This document shows, in pieces, positions 42,811 to 55,078 of a DNA stretch of 64,000 nt; positions within the stretch are counted from its first letter, which is position 1; each line of letters opens with the position of its first letter. The position numbers and the translations under genes were made by a program. The notes under the pieces are model-generated. The model ran no database searches. It had not been told where the DNA came from and saw nothing but the letters and a program-made list of their open reading frames with translations. The DNA comes from Dichetophora obliterata (lineage: Eukaryota > Arthropoda > Insecta > Diptera > Sciomyzidae). Location: positions 272,420,848-272,484,847 of the forward strand of contig OY986435.1 of the NCBI GenBank assembly GCA_963920525.1, written 5' to 3'.

Positions 42811-45716
42811 CACTATGTGACAATTCAAGGGTCATGGAATCTAACGAAAAAGCGACCAACACAGATCGATGGTACTGATCTAGACCAACAAAACCCTAAA
42901 AGGGTTTTGCAAAGTTAGCTCGCTTTTAAAAGATATAGACATTGAAAGTTTGCCTCTTGCAGAGTATTTTTTAAAAATGAAGTGCTCATAAGGGCGTTTC
43001 GAATTAAAAAATTTTTCCAACTTCTTATTCTAAGAGGTCTCCAAAGTTCCATAGGGTGGTCTCCCAAAAAAAGTATGTCTCCCTTTCCCGCAAGGACAAA
43101 GTTGTTTTTTGAGTTGTTTTTTTCGTTAAGTAAAAATTAACGTTCTACAAATGCTTTTATTTTCGTAAGAAAAACTACTTACGTATGTCTTAAAGCAAAA
43201 GTAAATAAAGACTTTAACTAACACTATCTCGCCAAACAAGTTGCCACTTTTGATTTTTACTCACAGTGTTCTGTGTGAAGGATATTCGAATCTTAAGGTA
43301 CACTTGAAATAGCACAGAACTTTTGATTGTTATCTGATTGTGTTAATTTTAGTGGTATTTATTAAAGTGTTTACGTTTTCCTTATATTTGGTGTTTTTAA
43401 AATTTCCACATGTTTTGCCTATGCATTTACTGTTTTTTGAGAAAAGCATACTTGAACGCAATTTTTCAACTTTTTAAAAATTAATTTTTCAACTTTTTAA
43501 AAAAAGCATACTTGAACGCAATTTTTCAACTTTTTAAAAAAAATTAATGTAAGACTTTATATCTCAGGCATCAGAAGTAGTAAAATAATTTTCGCTTTTT
43601 GAATTCTTCAGATATCTCCTTTAAGTTTCTTATTTTTTTTAAAAACATCTTAAAAGCAATTGTTAAATCAATTGAGACTCATCTAGTGGCAGGCTTAGAA
43701 ATTCATAATTTTAGTTTAATATATTGGTAAATGATGAGGTGAGGTGTTTTGACGAAATAATAAATTTCATGCTAGGCAGAAACATTTTTTTAAAAAATCG
43801 AAACACAAGAAAGAATTGTGGTCTTAACCTGGTACTATTTTTAAAAAAAAATACTTTCAGACAGTGTTTCGTTCAGGAATATTTTAAGAATCCAAATTCA
43901 CAAAATTATCTTCGGTACCACTTCTGATGCAAAAATATATAAAACCTTATCTTAATTTTTTTGAAAAACTTATAAAATTGCACTCGAAATACATTTCTCG
44001 AAAACAAGAAAATGCATTTGCGAAAAATATGCAAATATTTGATTCGCCAAATTTAAAGAAAACGTAAACGCTTCAACCAATAACAGCAACATTTAGACAA
44101 TCAGATAACAATCAAAAGTTCTGTGCTATTTCGAGTGTACCTTTGGATTCGAGTATCTCTCACACAGGACAGTGAGGGTAGAAATCGAGAGTTGCATCTT
44201 GTTTGGCGAGATATTCTTAGTTAAAGTCTGTATTTTATTTTGCTTTAAGACATATGTAGTTTTTCTTACAAAAATCAAAGCATTTATATCGTTATAGATC
44301 GTTATTTTTTACTATTTTTGTCAAAAAAACAACCTTGTTCTTGTTTAAGAGCATAGATGGGCACTTTGCAGTACCAGTAAAATTGCAGTAAAAATAAATT
44401 TTTACTGATAATGAAATTCAATTTGCATTACCAGTAAAATTTTACTGATTACTGAAAAAAATTGCAGTAAAAATAAATTTTTACTGATTACTGGGAAAAA
44501 ATTGCAGTACAAATAAATTTTTACTGATAATGAAATTCAATTTGCATTACCAGTAAATTTTTACTGATTACTGGAAAAAATTGCAGTAAAAATAAATTTT
44601 TACTGATAATGAAATTTAATTTGCATTACCAGTAAATTTTTACTGATTACTGAAAAAATTTGCAGTAAAAATAAATTTTTACTGATTACTGAAAAAAATT
44701 GCAGTAAAAATAAATTTTTACTGATTACTGAAAAAAATTGCAGTAAAAATAAATTTTTACTGATTACTGAAAAAAATTGCAGTAAAAATAAATTTTTACT
44801 GATTACTGAAAAAATTGCAGTAAAAATTTATTTTTGCAATTTTGTTCAGTAATCAGTAAAAATTAATTTTTACTGCATTACTAAAAAAAATTGCAGTAAA
44901 AATAAAATTTTACTGATTACTGAAAATATTGCAGTAAAAATTTATTTTTGCAATTTTATTCAGTAAGCAGTAAAAATTTATTTTTACTGCAATTTTTTTC
45001 AGTAATCAGTAAAAATTTATTTTTACTGCAATTTTTTTCAGTAATCAGTAAAAATTTATTTTTACTGCAATTTTTTTCAGTAATCAGTAAAAATTTATTT
45101 TTACTGCAAATTTTTTCAGTAATCAGTAAAAATTTACTGGTAATGCAAATTAAATTTCATTATCAGTAAAAATTTATTTTTACTGCAATTTTTTCCAGTA
45201 ATCAGTAAAAATTTACTGGTAATGCAAATTGAATTTCATTATCAGTAAAAATTTATTTGTACTGCAATTTTTTCCCAGTAATCAGTAAAAATTTATTTTT
45301 ACTGCAATTTTCTTCAGTAATCAGTAAAAATTTACTGGTAATGCAAATTGAATTTCATTATCAGTAAAAGTTTACTGATTACTGCTTCTAGTAATGCAGT
45401 AAATATTTACTGCAGTGTGCCCATGTATGTTTAAGAGGAAGACATCCTTTTTTCTCTTTATTTTTTTTTGGAAGATCTTGACCACCATGCAACTTTTAAG
45501 ACCTCTTAGAATGTGAAATTCGAAAAAATTCTATTTCGATACGCCTTACTGAGCACTTAATTTTTAAAAAATACTCTCCAAGAGGCAAATTTTAAATGCC
45601 TACATCTTTTAAAAGCGAGCTAACTTTGCAAATTCCTTTTAGGGTTTTTTTACTATACACTAGTACTATCATCCTGTGTTATCCGCTTTTCCGTTAGAAA
45701 AATGTGCTGCACAGTG
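42811..45716. mobile_element. Long hairpin (foldback) element with a nested palindromic insertion
   Basis: The left arm of about 0.85 kb (42811-43650) is the diverged reverse complement of the right arm (about 43850-45716) once the 1078-bp insertion at 44352 is removed. Matching pairs include GCAAAGTTAGCTCGCTTTTA/TAAAAGCGAGCTAACTTTGC and AGCACAGAACTTTTGATTGT with its complement. The ends CACTATG and CACTGTG recall Transib CACWRTG termini, but no 5-bp duplication was found. No transposase is present. Confidence 0.75.
44352..45429. mobile_element. 1078-bp palindromic hAT-like element with 8-bp duplication
   Basis: The ends CATAGATGGGCACTTTGCAG and (reversed) CATACATGGGCACACTGCAG are inverted repeats. 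TTTAAGAG is perfectly duplicated at 44344-44351 and 45430-45437. Almost the whole interior is a tandem repeat of CAGTAAAAATAAATTTTTACTG and ATTACTGAAAAAAATTG that changes orientation near 44880, so the element folds completely on itself. The frame at 44948-45169 is only translated repeat. Confidence 0.9.
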
Positions 45717-46342
45717 TAAATTGTTATTTATTTTTTTGAAAAGTCAGCTTCCCCAAATACTTGCTCAGTTTCCCCAATTAATCGTTCCTGGTTACGGCCG
45801 TGGCTCATTGTTTTATTTGAGAACACGTTATTTGTGTGCTTTCCCGCCCGCAAGGGGTGAGATTGGGGTTGAACCCCCATTGGGGAAAAAATAATAAAAA
45901 ATTTTAGAAATTAACTTTAAGTAAAAGCTAAAATACAACAAATGCGAAGTAAACCCCTCCCAATGAGAACCAGCCCCCCGATGGGATAGAAATAGTTTAA
46001 ATTCTTACAAATTAACTCTAAATAAAGACCAAAATAATAAATAAAAAAAAGAAAAACTCTATGACTTGAAAATCGCAATTGGGTTCCGAATCGTTCCCAA
46101 CTTCGGGCCAGCCTGCATAGCTATGGGTTGAGTATGGTTGCTTTGGTTTTCCGAAGACAGTTCTCATGGAAGAAAACACTGCTCGTGAGAAGGCATGTTA
46201 TATACGGCCAATCGTATGAAATCATATCGGTTTTAGATGATCTGGCCAGACCACTGTACTGCTAGATACAGAAAAATGGTAAAAATAAAAATTTGTCTGG
46301 CCAGACCACTGTCATCCATCCGAGGTTTAAATATATTACCAA
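45717..46342. other. Intergenic DNA, nothing recognised
   Basis: The frame at 45676-45894 (+) straddles the hairpin edge and shows no domain. Confidence 0.45.
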
Positions 46343-46420
46343 CTAGCTGATATACCCGGTGTTACTCGAGAGTAATTTATATAAACATTTTAATATATAC
46401 TTCTCGATTTAATGTTTTTT
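46343..46420 (-). mobile_element. Helitron/DINE-1-like 3' end (reverse orientation)
   Basis: Reverse reading ends CGAGTAACACCGGGTATATC plus AGCTAG|TT: a GC block followed by CTAG, like the end at 13377. The body upstream is not delimited. Confidence 0.45.
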
Positions 46421-46483
46421 TTTAAATTTTGGAATTTAGTAAAAACATGTTCAATTTAAGTTTGAGACCACTTTAAAAATATT

Positions 46484-47969
46484 CACCCCTACTATGTAAG
46501 TCAACGTCGACACGTCGACGACGACACATTGCAAATTGGTATTGGCGTTGTCAATATTATTGTTTATCGATAACTTTTGTCACATTTTTGGTATTGGCTA
46601 AGCAACATTGATGTCGGCGTCGACGTGAAATAGCATTAATTCTGTCGACACAGTTTTTGTAGGTGACAGGCACAACGACACATTCTTTTTAAACGCAAAA
46701 GCAGCTGCAGTTAAAAAATTTGTAAGTAAAATTAATTGTTTTCCTTAAATATGCTGTGAATTTACTTAATTTGTGAACTTCCCGACACTTAATTGATAAG
46801 AGCTAACGTAATTTTATTTGAAATGAATGTTAACCGTTTTCCACTTTTCATTGACGGCTCTATTTTCTTAAAACAAATTTAAACGCTGCTTTGTTTATGC
46901 GAAAATAATAAATAAATCTGTAACGAAATAGTATACATAAGTGTCTTAAATGTTTTGAAACACAAATTTGCTACAAAATAATCAAGAACTAAAAATCTTG
47001 TACGTACATCCGTACGTTGGTATCCGGCAAATTAAAAATATCCGATCTTTGTCTTATGACTTTTCTCTGAAACCTAAGGATTCGATTACTATCGTCATCG
47101 CTTGAACTTTCGCTGGAATCCGTTACAAAAAACATATTTCGTCCTAACAACCCTGATTAAACTCTTAAATAAAAAGGCTTTCCAAATTATGCAAATTTAA
47201 GTTGATGTATTTGTTCTCTAAGTAAAGTTTGAAATAAAAGTGTATTTAGAAATATTAAATCACAATGGCCGCATTCAGCGCATACAACTGTTGTGAACTG
47301 TAATGGTAACGCTACCTTAGTTCACGATGTTTTTCTCTGAATGTGTTGCTACTCTACACGTCAGAAGTTAGATTCAATTTAATTTGTATGTAAATTTAAT
47401 TCAATTGCAAAGGTTTCTTACTTAAATTTGCTGCGTTCTTTCTGCGTTTATTAAATTAACAGCGTCAGTAACAGCATCTGACAGTTAAGCAAACAGTTGT
47501 GTTCATGTAGCATAGAATTTGTTCGCTCGATTCAAAGGCGTTCGCTACTTTATCAGTTTTAGTTAGCGCTACCAAATTTGTACCATTCAGCGAATTTTTA
47601 CACAACAGTTGCCACCTGTTGTCTGCGCTGAATGCAGCCAATAAAAGTGTAACAAATGACAAGGTGACACAAATGGTGGAAGGATGATCTCTTCAACACG
47701 CACAATGTAGTGTTTAACACTCAAACAATTAAATTAAACAAAGTCAAAACAATTAAAAAGTATAAACTGTTTCACTTTTCTTTACTTTTTGTTTATTTAT
47801 TTCCTCATTATTAAAAAGAAAGATGATATTAATACTTTTGAATTATCGATAACACGTCGACATCAATACAGATTGTTAGTAAATACCTGTATTGTGTTGA
47901 TGTCGGCGTCGAAGTGATGTCGAGATAGAATTGATGTCGGCGTCGGCGTTGACATACACAATAGGGGTG
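46484..47969. mobile_element. Inverted-repeat element with CACCCCTA ends, ATT duplication
   Basis: Left CACCCCTACTATGTAAGTCA and right (reversed) CACCCCTATTGTGTATGTCA continue into CGTCGACG/CGCCGACG repeats. ATT is present at 46481-46483 and 47970-47972. The 1486-bp interior is non-coding and carries another MITE (47266-47640). Confidence 0.8.
47266..47640. mobile_element. MITE nested in the CACCCCTA element
   Basis: The ends TGGCCGCATTCAGCGC and (reversed) TGGCTGCATTCAGCGC extend inward over ACAACTGTTGT. A related end appears near 16312. Confidence 0.7.
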
Positions 47970-47972
47970 ATT

Positions 47973-50562
47973 AGTTAAAAAATGTACCGTATAATAGACG
48001 CAGGAATAATAGACGCTTTTTAATTTCCAATTATAGTATATACAGCAACCTGTAACAATATTATCGACGTTAACATTTGATCGACATAAATCCAGTTGAA
48101 AAAACTGCAAGAACAGTGCAAGAAGTGCCATTATGTTTTTTACTGCAAGTTTACGCTGTGTGCGAAAAGAACTAAATTGAGCAATAGCTACCGACATTTC
48201 TAAAATATTGAAAGCGTGTTGATAATGCAGTGCTTGCTTCTATTTTATAACATTTTGCAGCATTCTTTTCAGCATACTTTCGGTTAATACGCTACTGAAC
48301 CTAAAAATGTGTTTAATGCAGCCAAGCTTACAACCATAATGGGAGAGTTAAAATGCTGTCTTTTATATGTCGGTACATTTAGTTGGCGTAAAAATTTTAC
48401 TTTCAACAATATTGTTTAAATAACACATTAAACATGAAAAAATTAACTTTTACAGCATTCTAATTCACAGTCATCTTTTCGATGAAATAGTGATATATAT
48501 GCAACATTTAAAGCACTATTGATAAAGAACTCAGTGACAACGGTGACAAAATAATGAGAAAAATGAGAGCCATCACAACAAAACAAATTTAACAGGAGGG
48601 GGTGTGGGGAGGCAAAAAGTAAGTAGATTTTTTACTATAAGGAAGATTTTATATTAAACCAAAATGTTTGTAATTACTCTAGACACACAACTGCATTCTT
48701 AGAGATAAATGGGGACGTTGAAATTATATAGAGAATTTTAAAACAAAACTCAGTTATATTTAATAGTCTGGTAAGAAAAAATAGATTTTTAGCCATAACT
48801 TTTGATTGGAAAGAGAAGATATTGGTGTAATTTTTTCACATTTTCGAAACTTGACTTGTTTGTAGAAAATATATAAAATATATGTATATTTTGGAAAAAA
48901 TAAATTCGCGAAAAAAATCAAAGGGGGCACCCTTGTTGTTTTGATGACAAAAACATCCCTTGTTGTTTTGATGACAAATAAATGCTATATCATATGAAAG
49001 GTAGGCAGATGTGCAATTTTTAATTGATTTCATTTTTACAACAACAACAATTTTTGAGTCACTTTTTGAGTAAAAAGTCAATATTTTGGGCCTTTTTTGA
49101 CATAATCATAAAACATATATACTCTGACTTAACGGTACAGTTCCTAACGGTACCTATTTTTGTGAAGTGATTTTATTGAACTTTTGAACAAAAAAATTTT
49201 AATGAAATATATTAATGGACAGCGGAGATATTTGCATCGAAAGACCACATTAGAAGTTTTATCGCGAGAAGTAGCTTCGTTAAAAATTAAAATAGTTTGT
49301 AATAGCTGAAAAAGTAAAACAAGTGGAATGAAAAGTAAATACAAGTGGAAACAGTCGAATCCATAAACTTCGACGCAGATGAACAAGGTAAGGTGATATG
49401 TGACTTATGTTGCTATAACAAAATAATATCAAAATACTGTATTACTTTCCAATAGAAACAGAAGCTTCAGTTGACTAGGAAAGTTTAAGGTTCTTATCTA
49501 AGGAAGATAAACAGGAAGCTATACCACCCATAGGACTTCGTGCACGTTATCGAGAAAAATTATTTAGTTGGAGAAAAATTGAGGTATGTTTTGTAATAAT
49601 AAGTCGTATTTTTTATATTTTTCAATAACAAAAAAACTAAATAAAACCAACTTGAAGTTCTTTTTATTTCAAACTGAGGTTAGGATTCAGCTGCATTTCA
49701 TAATGATTTCATAATGATTCAACATGACCATCAAAATGATTTTACATGATTTCATAATGATTCAACATGAAAATTTGTAGCAATTTTTACATGAAAATCA
49801 CAATGATTTTACTATAAATCTCAATGAAGCAAAATCATAGGGGAAACATGTAAAACCATTATGTTTCTAGTTGATTTTACAATGATTTTTTTCTGTGTTA
49901 ACACTTACTGCTTTTAAATCAGTTATGCTATTACTTGTGCGATTTTCAATTAAATAAAGTTTGTATTATAAACGTGAAAGCGATAAAAAATGACAATATA
50001 GATGTGAGTACATATGATAATGACCTACCTACCTACTTGGATACTTGAGTATATCTCTGACGTAAGTGAAGTTTTATCAAAAAAAAAAATTTAATAAAAA
50101 ACAAAGTAGTGTTATCATTTTTCTTTTCATTAAAATATAAATAAAAGTTAGATCTTGAAATGTTAGTGCAAAACTAATCAATCAACAACATTTTTAATTT
50201 TAACTTAGATATGCCCAATGAAAAAAAATGCAAGTTGAAAAAATTGAACAAGTGAAATAAAGTACATTAGCTATGTCTGGAGTAAGGTCTTTATATTTGA
50301 GTCGATAAAAATCAAATGAAACTCAGTCACATACAAATCAATCTTGGGTAAGTTAAGTTTTTGCTTAGCCTTTGTTTTAACTGACGAAAGTTTAAGAAAA
50401 GTATGCAAGTCTCTTTTTAATGTACTTTTTGAAAGCATATCCTAATGAAAAAGAAATCTAAAAGGATGTATAACTAAAAATATATCCATTTTTTGGTTGG
50501 ACTTAGTCATATTTATTAATTATAATACGGGCTTAATTAATTTTGAAAGAAAAATACTCTGA
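47973..50562. other. Intergenic AT-rich DNA
   Basis: It contains a twofold repeat of CCCTTGTTGTTTTGATGACA (48930-48980) and a cluster of TTTCATAATGATTCAACATG words (49697-49770). No gene is supported. Confidence 0.5.
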
Positions 50563-51410
50563 GGCCTTACTCTGTTATGCGATTCGAAAAGCAAATGCGA
50601 TTCGAAAATAGGCTTGAGTAGTTCACGAACGAACTAGTTCAATTGAACTATTCGCACTCATGAACTATGTGAACTAGTTCGTTTCTTTTAGTTCTTTTAG
50701 TTCAATCGATTTTGCAGCGAGTCAGATCGAAATGAACGAGAAAAAATTTATTAAACAATGTTTTAGTTCCTGCTGATACTAATGAACAGTAAAAAACTTT
50801 TTTGGAATAAAAAATTTTTGTGGCAAATATTGTGTGAAATGCCCCATATGTAGTATTTTTATGTAATTTATGTTTTGTAAGTATTTTTATGTAAATTTCT
50901 GCTATGTCTACAGTTAATAATCGATTCGCTCTTATAGCTCGTTTCATTTTATAGACCTGATCATGAACGAGTAAGCAAAACGAACTAAAAGACCTATTGA
51001 ACTTAAAAGATATAACGAGCTAACATACATAACGATCTAAAATACCAAACGAACTATTAGACCTAACGAACTAACAACATGAACGAGTGCACGAAACGAA
51101 AGAACTAAATGAACTAAAAGAACTATATGAACGAACTAGTTCATTAAACTCAACTGAACTAAAAAGAGCGATCTTTTTAGTGAACTAGAATGCCCAAGCC
51201 TATTCGAAAACAAAATTACACCATATAAATACATAAATTACATAAAATTACTAAATGACATTAACTTGCTACCTCTGTTTTAAAATGCTGTTTTTGTCTG
51301 CATTGAATTCAAACTAATCACAAATTTGTCAAAAAACCATGCAAATGCATGGTGTGATTTTGTATTCGAATCGCATTTGCTTTTCGAATCGCATAACAGA
51401 GTAAGGCCCC
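50563..51410. mobile_element. MITE family 'CCTTACTCTGT', copy 3, split by another MITE
   Basis: GGCCTTACTCTGTTATGCG on the left and its complement ending ACAGAGTAAGGCCCC on the right. It is interrupted at 50609-51202; without the insert it would be about 250 bp, close to copy 2. Confidence 0.85.
50609..51202. mobile_element. Nested hAT-like MITE with 8-bp duplication
   Basis: A 594-bp element whose ends TAGGCTTG...CAAGCCTA are inverted (inner GTTCAC shared). TTCGAAAA is duplicated at 50601-50608 and 51203-51210. The interior is a dense array of GAACTAGTTC/GAACTAAAAG words in both orientations. The intact host sequence in copies 1 and 2 confirms the empty site. Confidence 0.88.
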
Positions 51411-51495
51411 TAGACTACTATCTAAGCAATTTTAAAAGAGGCTAGTTTTTCGGGCCCTAGCAATTGTTTTTTTACTGCATTTTTTGATGATTTAA

Positions 51496-53182
51496 ATCTC
51501 ATAGGTCCCCTGTATGCGCACGCATACATTTTTGATCTTTAACCTTGAATAAAATAAAAACGGTTCAGTGGAATGACCTTGTATTTTGCAAAGTAGAATT
51601 ATTTTGCCTGAACAACCAAAAAAACCCGTTTTTGAATTTGTACCCTTACTGTATTTGCCTGTGCAGTTATAGTTACGAATCGGTCCCTCGGTCCCTCGAT
51701 TCGAAATGTATACGATAAATGGAATCATAATTTGAAAGTTGTATACACACCAGAAAAAAACATTACCGTAGATGAACGTATCCGAAGTTAGTTGCGTATC
51801 GTGGGCGATGTCCGTTTCGTCAGTATATTCCATTCAAGCCAGCGAAATATGGCATCAAAATTTGGGTGCTATGCGACTCAAAAAGCTGGTATGCATACAA
51901 CACACAAATTTATGTTGGTCGGAATCGTAATGCCACTCCTGAGCGTAATCTCGGACGGCGAGTTGTTTTGGATTTGTTGGAAGGACTTTCTGACAGAAAT
52001 GTAACGTGTGATAACTTTTTCACTTCGTATGAATTGGCAGAAGATTTACATAAGAATCGCATGACTATTTTGGGAACAATAAGGAAAAATAGGACTGAAA
52101 TTCCTTCAGTTCTACTCGACATGCGTCAAAAGCCAATTTATCATACAGAAGTTGTATATGAACATAAATTGCAAGCAGTTATGTTGTCATATGTTCCTCG
52201 CCGGTACCGATTTGTGGCATTGCTCAGTACATACCACAATGTTGTCAGCATAAATGAGAATAGTGAAAAGAAGAAACCTAACATCATTGAAGCCTACAAC
52301 AAAACCAAGAGTGGAGTTGATAATTGGATCAAATCTTGGCTACGTACACATGCAAACGAAAAGTCAATCGGTGGCCAATGGCAGTATTTTGTAACATGCT
52401 TGATGTAAGTGCGTTGAATGCATTCGTAACGTTCATTGCATTGTTCCCGAATTGGAAAAATTCTAAAACGAACCATAATATTCGTCGTCGCCTTTTTATC
52501 GAGGAGCTTGGATTGAATCTGGTTAAAGAACAGATCACTAAACGCAAAAAACAACCTTAAAGTAATGATGCTTTCCAGTGTTATTCAAAGAATTCGGGAG
52601 ATTCGCCATTTACCAAGTATATCAAAACGAGGCCGATGCTACATCTGCACATATAAAAATAACAAAAATATTTTTGCTACACGCTGTGAAAAGTGTAGAA
52701 ATTTCATTTGTGCTGAACATAATTTCAATTTATGCGAAAATGTACAAATAATTGAAAAAAGTTAAAAATGCAATTTTTTTTTCTAATATAAGTAATAATC
52801 TAATTAATTTCATTCTAAATCTACCTTTTTGAAGTTCAAATGTATTAATATGATAGTAAACAATGTAATAAACATAAAAAATCAGAAAACATAAATGGTT
52901 GTTAATTTTTTTTAGCTTTTTTACAATTAAAAATATATGTGTATGCGCGCGCATAAAATGGGACCGATTAGATGTATTTCTCGAGGGACCGATGAGGGTT
53001 AATTTCTATAACTGCACAGGCAAATATAGTAAGGATACAAATTCAAAAACTGGTTTTTTTGGTTGTTCAGGCAAAATAATTCTACTTTGCAAAATACAAG
53101 GTCATTCCGCTGAACCGTTTTTATTTTATTCAAGGTTAAAGATCAAAATTGTATGCGTGCGCAAACAGGGGACCGATGAGGG
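51496..53182 (+). mobile_element. piggyBac-like element, decayed
   Basis: TTAA flanks both ends (51492-51495 and 53183-53186). The right terminus reads CAGGGGACCGATGAGGG|TTAA; the left, ATCTCATAGGTCCCCTG, is its diverged complement. The inverted repeats are unusually long (about 200 bp; 51505-51703 against about 52982-53182). A second GGGACCGATGAGGGTTAA sits at the inner edge of the right repeat. The transposase in between is broken. Confidence 0.88.
51728..52765 (+). pseudogene. piggyBac transposase, N-terminally deleted and frameshifted
   Basis: The recognisable part starts at YTPEKNITVDERI (first catalytic Asp), with a stop, then RGRCPFRQYIPFKPAKYGIK and VLCDSKSWYAYNTQIYVGRN (51800-51925). 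It continues GRRVVLDLLEGLSDRNVTCD (second Asp) to KPNIIEAYNKTKSGVD (third Asp), where the frame shifts into MDQILATYTCKRKVNRWPMA. After another shift near 52556 a C-terminal Cys-rich finger reads CYICTYKNNKNIFATRCEKC, then FICAEHNFNLC. The N-terminal half of a normal transposase is missing. Confidence 0.92.
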
Positions 53183-53204
53183 TTAATTTAAGCAATTTCT
53201 ACAT

Positions 53205-54680
53205 AAATCCATTAACCATGATGATCACATCGCCTGTACGGTTTCACAAAAGTAGTTTTTATTTTTCGTAAATGTTTAGTAAATATTTCGTAAACTTTTT
53301 TGTTTTAGTGATGTAAGGAAAGAAAAATACTTTAAATGTGTTTTTTAATTACTAAATTGCATAATTACTTAATTACCTATTTACTTAATTAACCAATTAA
53401 ACTACAAAATTATCAGTCTGTCAGGCACGTGACGTGATTTGTCTCCACGTGACGATATGTAAATATAATATTAAAAAAAAACTGTGGACTTTATTTAAAA
53501 TCTTTTTACGCCGAAAGCATGTTTATGAGTAATAAAAATTTTGCTTTCAAATACCTCTTTCCCATGTTAGTTACTTTAGCTAAAATATGTAATCGAACAC
53601 AACGATTTGCTACGTTGGCTAACTGGACCAGTCCGACACGTGACAGTAGATGTCTTATTTTTTCTCTTGCATTTAATAAAATTTAAAGAAAGTTGGTACA
53701 ATAAAATCAAAAAAAAAATAGTTGAATTTTTCTGTACGTAACTGTGGAATGATCTAACTATAATTTTGTGATTTGGCCTGAAAGGCTTTTGAAAATGTAT
53801 AAGGTAAACAAATAATAAAAAAATAGCGACGACTTCAAAAGATTTTTTATTTATCGTCGTCGTAGCCACGTCAGTGTTAGCTGATACAAATTAAGCAATA
53901 ATTTAATGTCGATGTCGACTCAAGGTAACGATTACAGTCGACGCTAATTAACTTTGTCGCTCCGTTTGTAACAGAAAAGTGTATATATTCTTGATCAGCC
54001 TCACCTCCTGAGTTGATTTAGCCATGTCCGTCTGTATATCTGTGATCACGATAACAGCCGTAATAACAGCTACCGCATCGAAATTCTATGTATGGACATT
54101 CGAATATAATGAAAAAGTCTAATTTTTAAAAAGCGTTTTTTATATTTGCGTGGTAATTAAGTAGCACTAATTAAGTATAAGCAATGACAACAATAGACCC
54201 TAAGGATTTAAAGATATAAGCAAAAATATATGCTGGCGTTACGTTTCAAAAAACGAAAGTGATTTTTGACTTGGATTACAAACTTTGCAAAACTCTCTGA
54301 ATTCGGCAGGGCTTTTTATATATAACTTTTTTTACAAGGGTTTGAAATAATATAAGTTAATTTTCCAAGTGATAAAATTTAAAAATCTTGTTTTTTGTTT
54401 GGCTTTTTGATCTGGCCTTACGTTACTGGCGTTACGTTACTTAAATTTCCATTGTAGCATTGGGCAATTAAGTAATTAGGTAGTTAAGTCATTATGTAAT
54501 TAAGTAGTTAAAAAACAAATTTAATACATTGTTCTTTCCTTGCCTAAACCATTTCTCATTATCTCTAGCCAATGCCATCCATTTTTACTAAAACAAAAAA
54601 GTTTACGAAACATTTACTAAACATTTATGAAAAATAAAAAGTAAATTTGTGGAAATGAATTTATGTAATAAAATTAAAAT
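53205..54680. repeat. Dispersed repeat Y, copy 2, with inverted outer arms
   Basis: 53205-53400 is the reverse complement of about 54475-54680 (GTTTACGAAAAATTTACTAA-like words and TAATTACTTAATTACC). 54120-54640 is collinear with 40040-40430. No transposase. Near 53979-54040 lies GTATATATTCTTGATCAGCC plus TTAGCCATGTCCGTCTGT, a word common in dispersed fly repeats. Confidence 0.65.
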
Positions 54681-55078
54681 GTTTCTCTTAGATGATATTC
54701 AGCCCTATTCCAGAATCCGTCGTAACGAAATTCCGAACGTAAAGCTACGCTAAGAATACGACAAATTTGCTAATCCAAATTCCGAACGAAACTTCCCCTT
54801 TTCGAACTTACTTTCGGGAATTCGAAAACAACTGATTTTAACAGCACTCAAATAAATAAAAAGAAAAATTTAAAAACTGAAGTGTTTTTGATTAACATTG
54901 TATTTTTTAGCTGTGATTTTAAATGGATTTCATTGCAATTGCAATTTTCGCACAATAAGAGGAAGATATCTCACAAACAGAATCAAAAAAAAATTCATAG
55001 AAGAATATTGCGAGATTACATCAACCCTTTGGAAATGGATTACGAAATGTAGGAAATGCAATTAATAAATTTCAACTA

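Noticed and set aside
44948..45169. Open frame with repeated FSVISKNLFLLQ peptide
   Set aside because: It is a translation of the palindromic repeat, with no start context and no non-repeat residues.
44352..45429. Regular repeats at first sight like a CRISPR array or satellite
   Set aside because: The spacers are not unique, the array inverts at its centre, the genome is eukaryotic, and an 8-bp target duplication shows it is a transposon.
51490..53190. Long terminal repeats of an LTR retrotransposon
   Set aside because: The ~200-bp repeats are inverted, bounded by TTAA, and enclose a piggyBac transposase.
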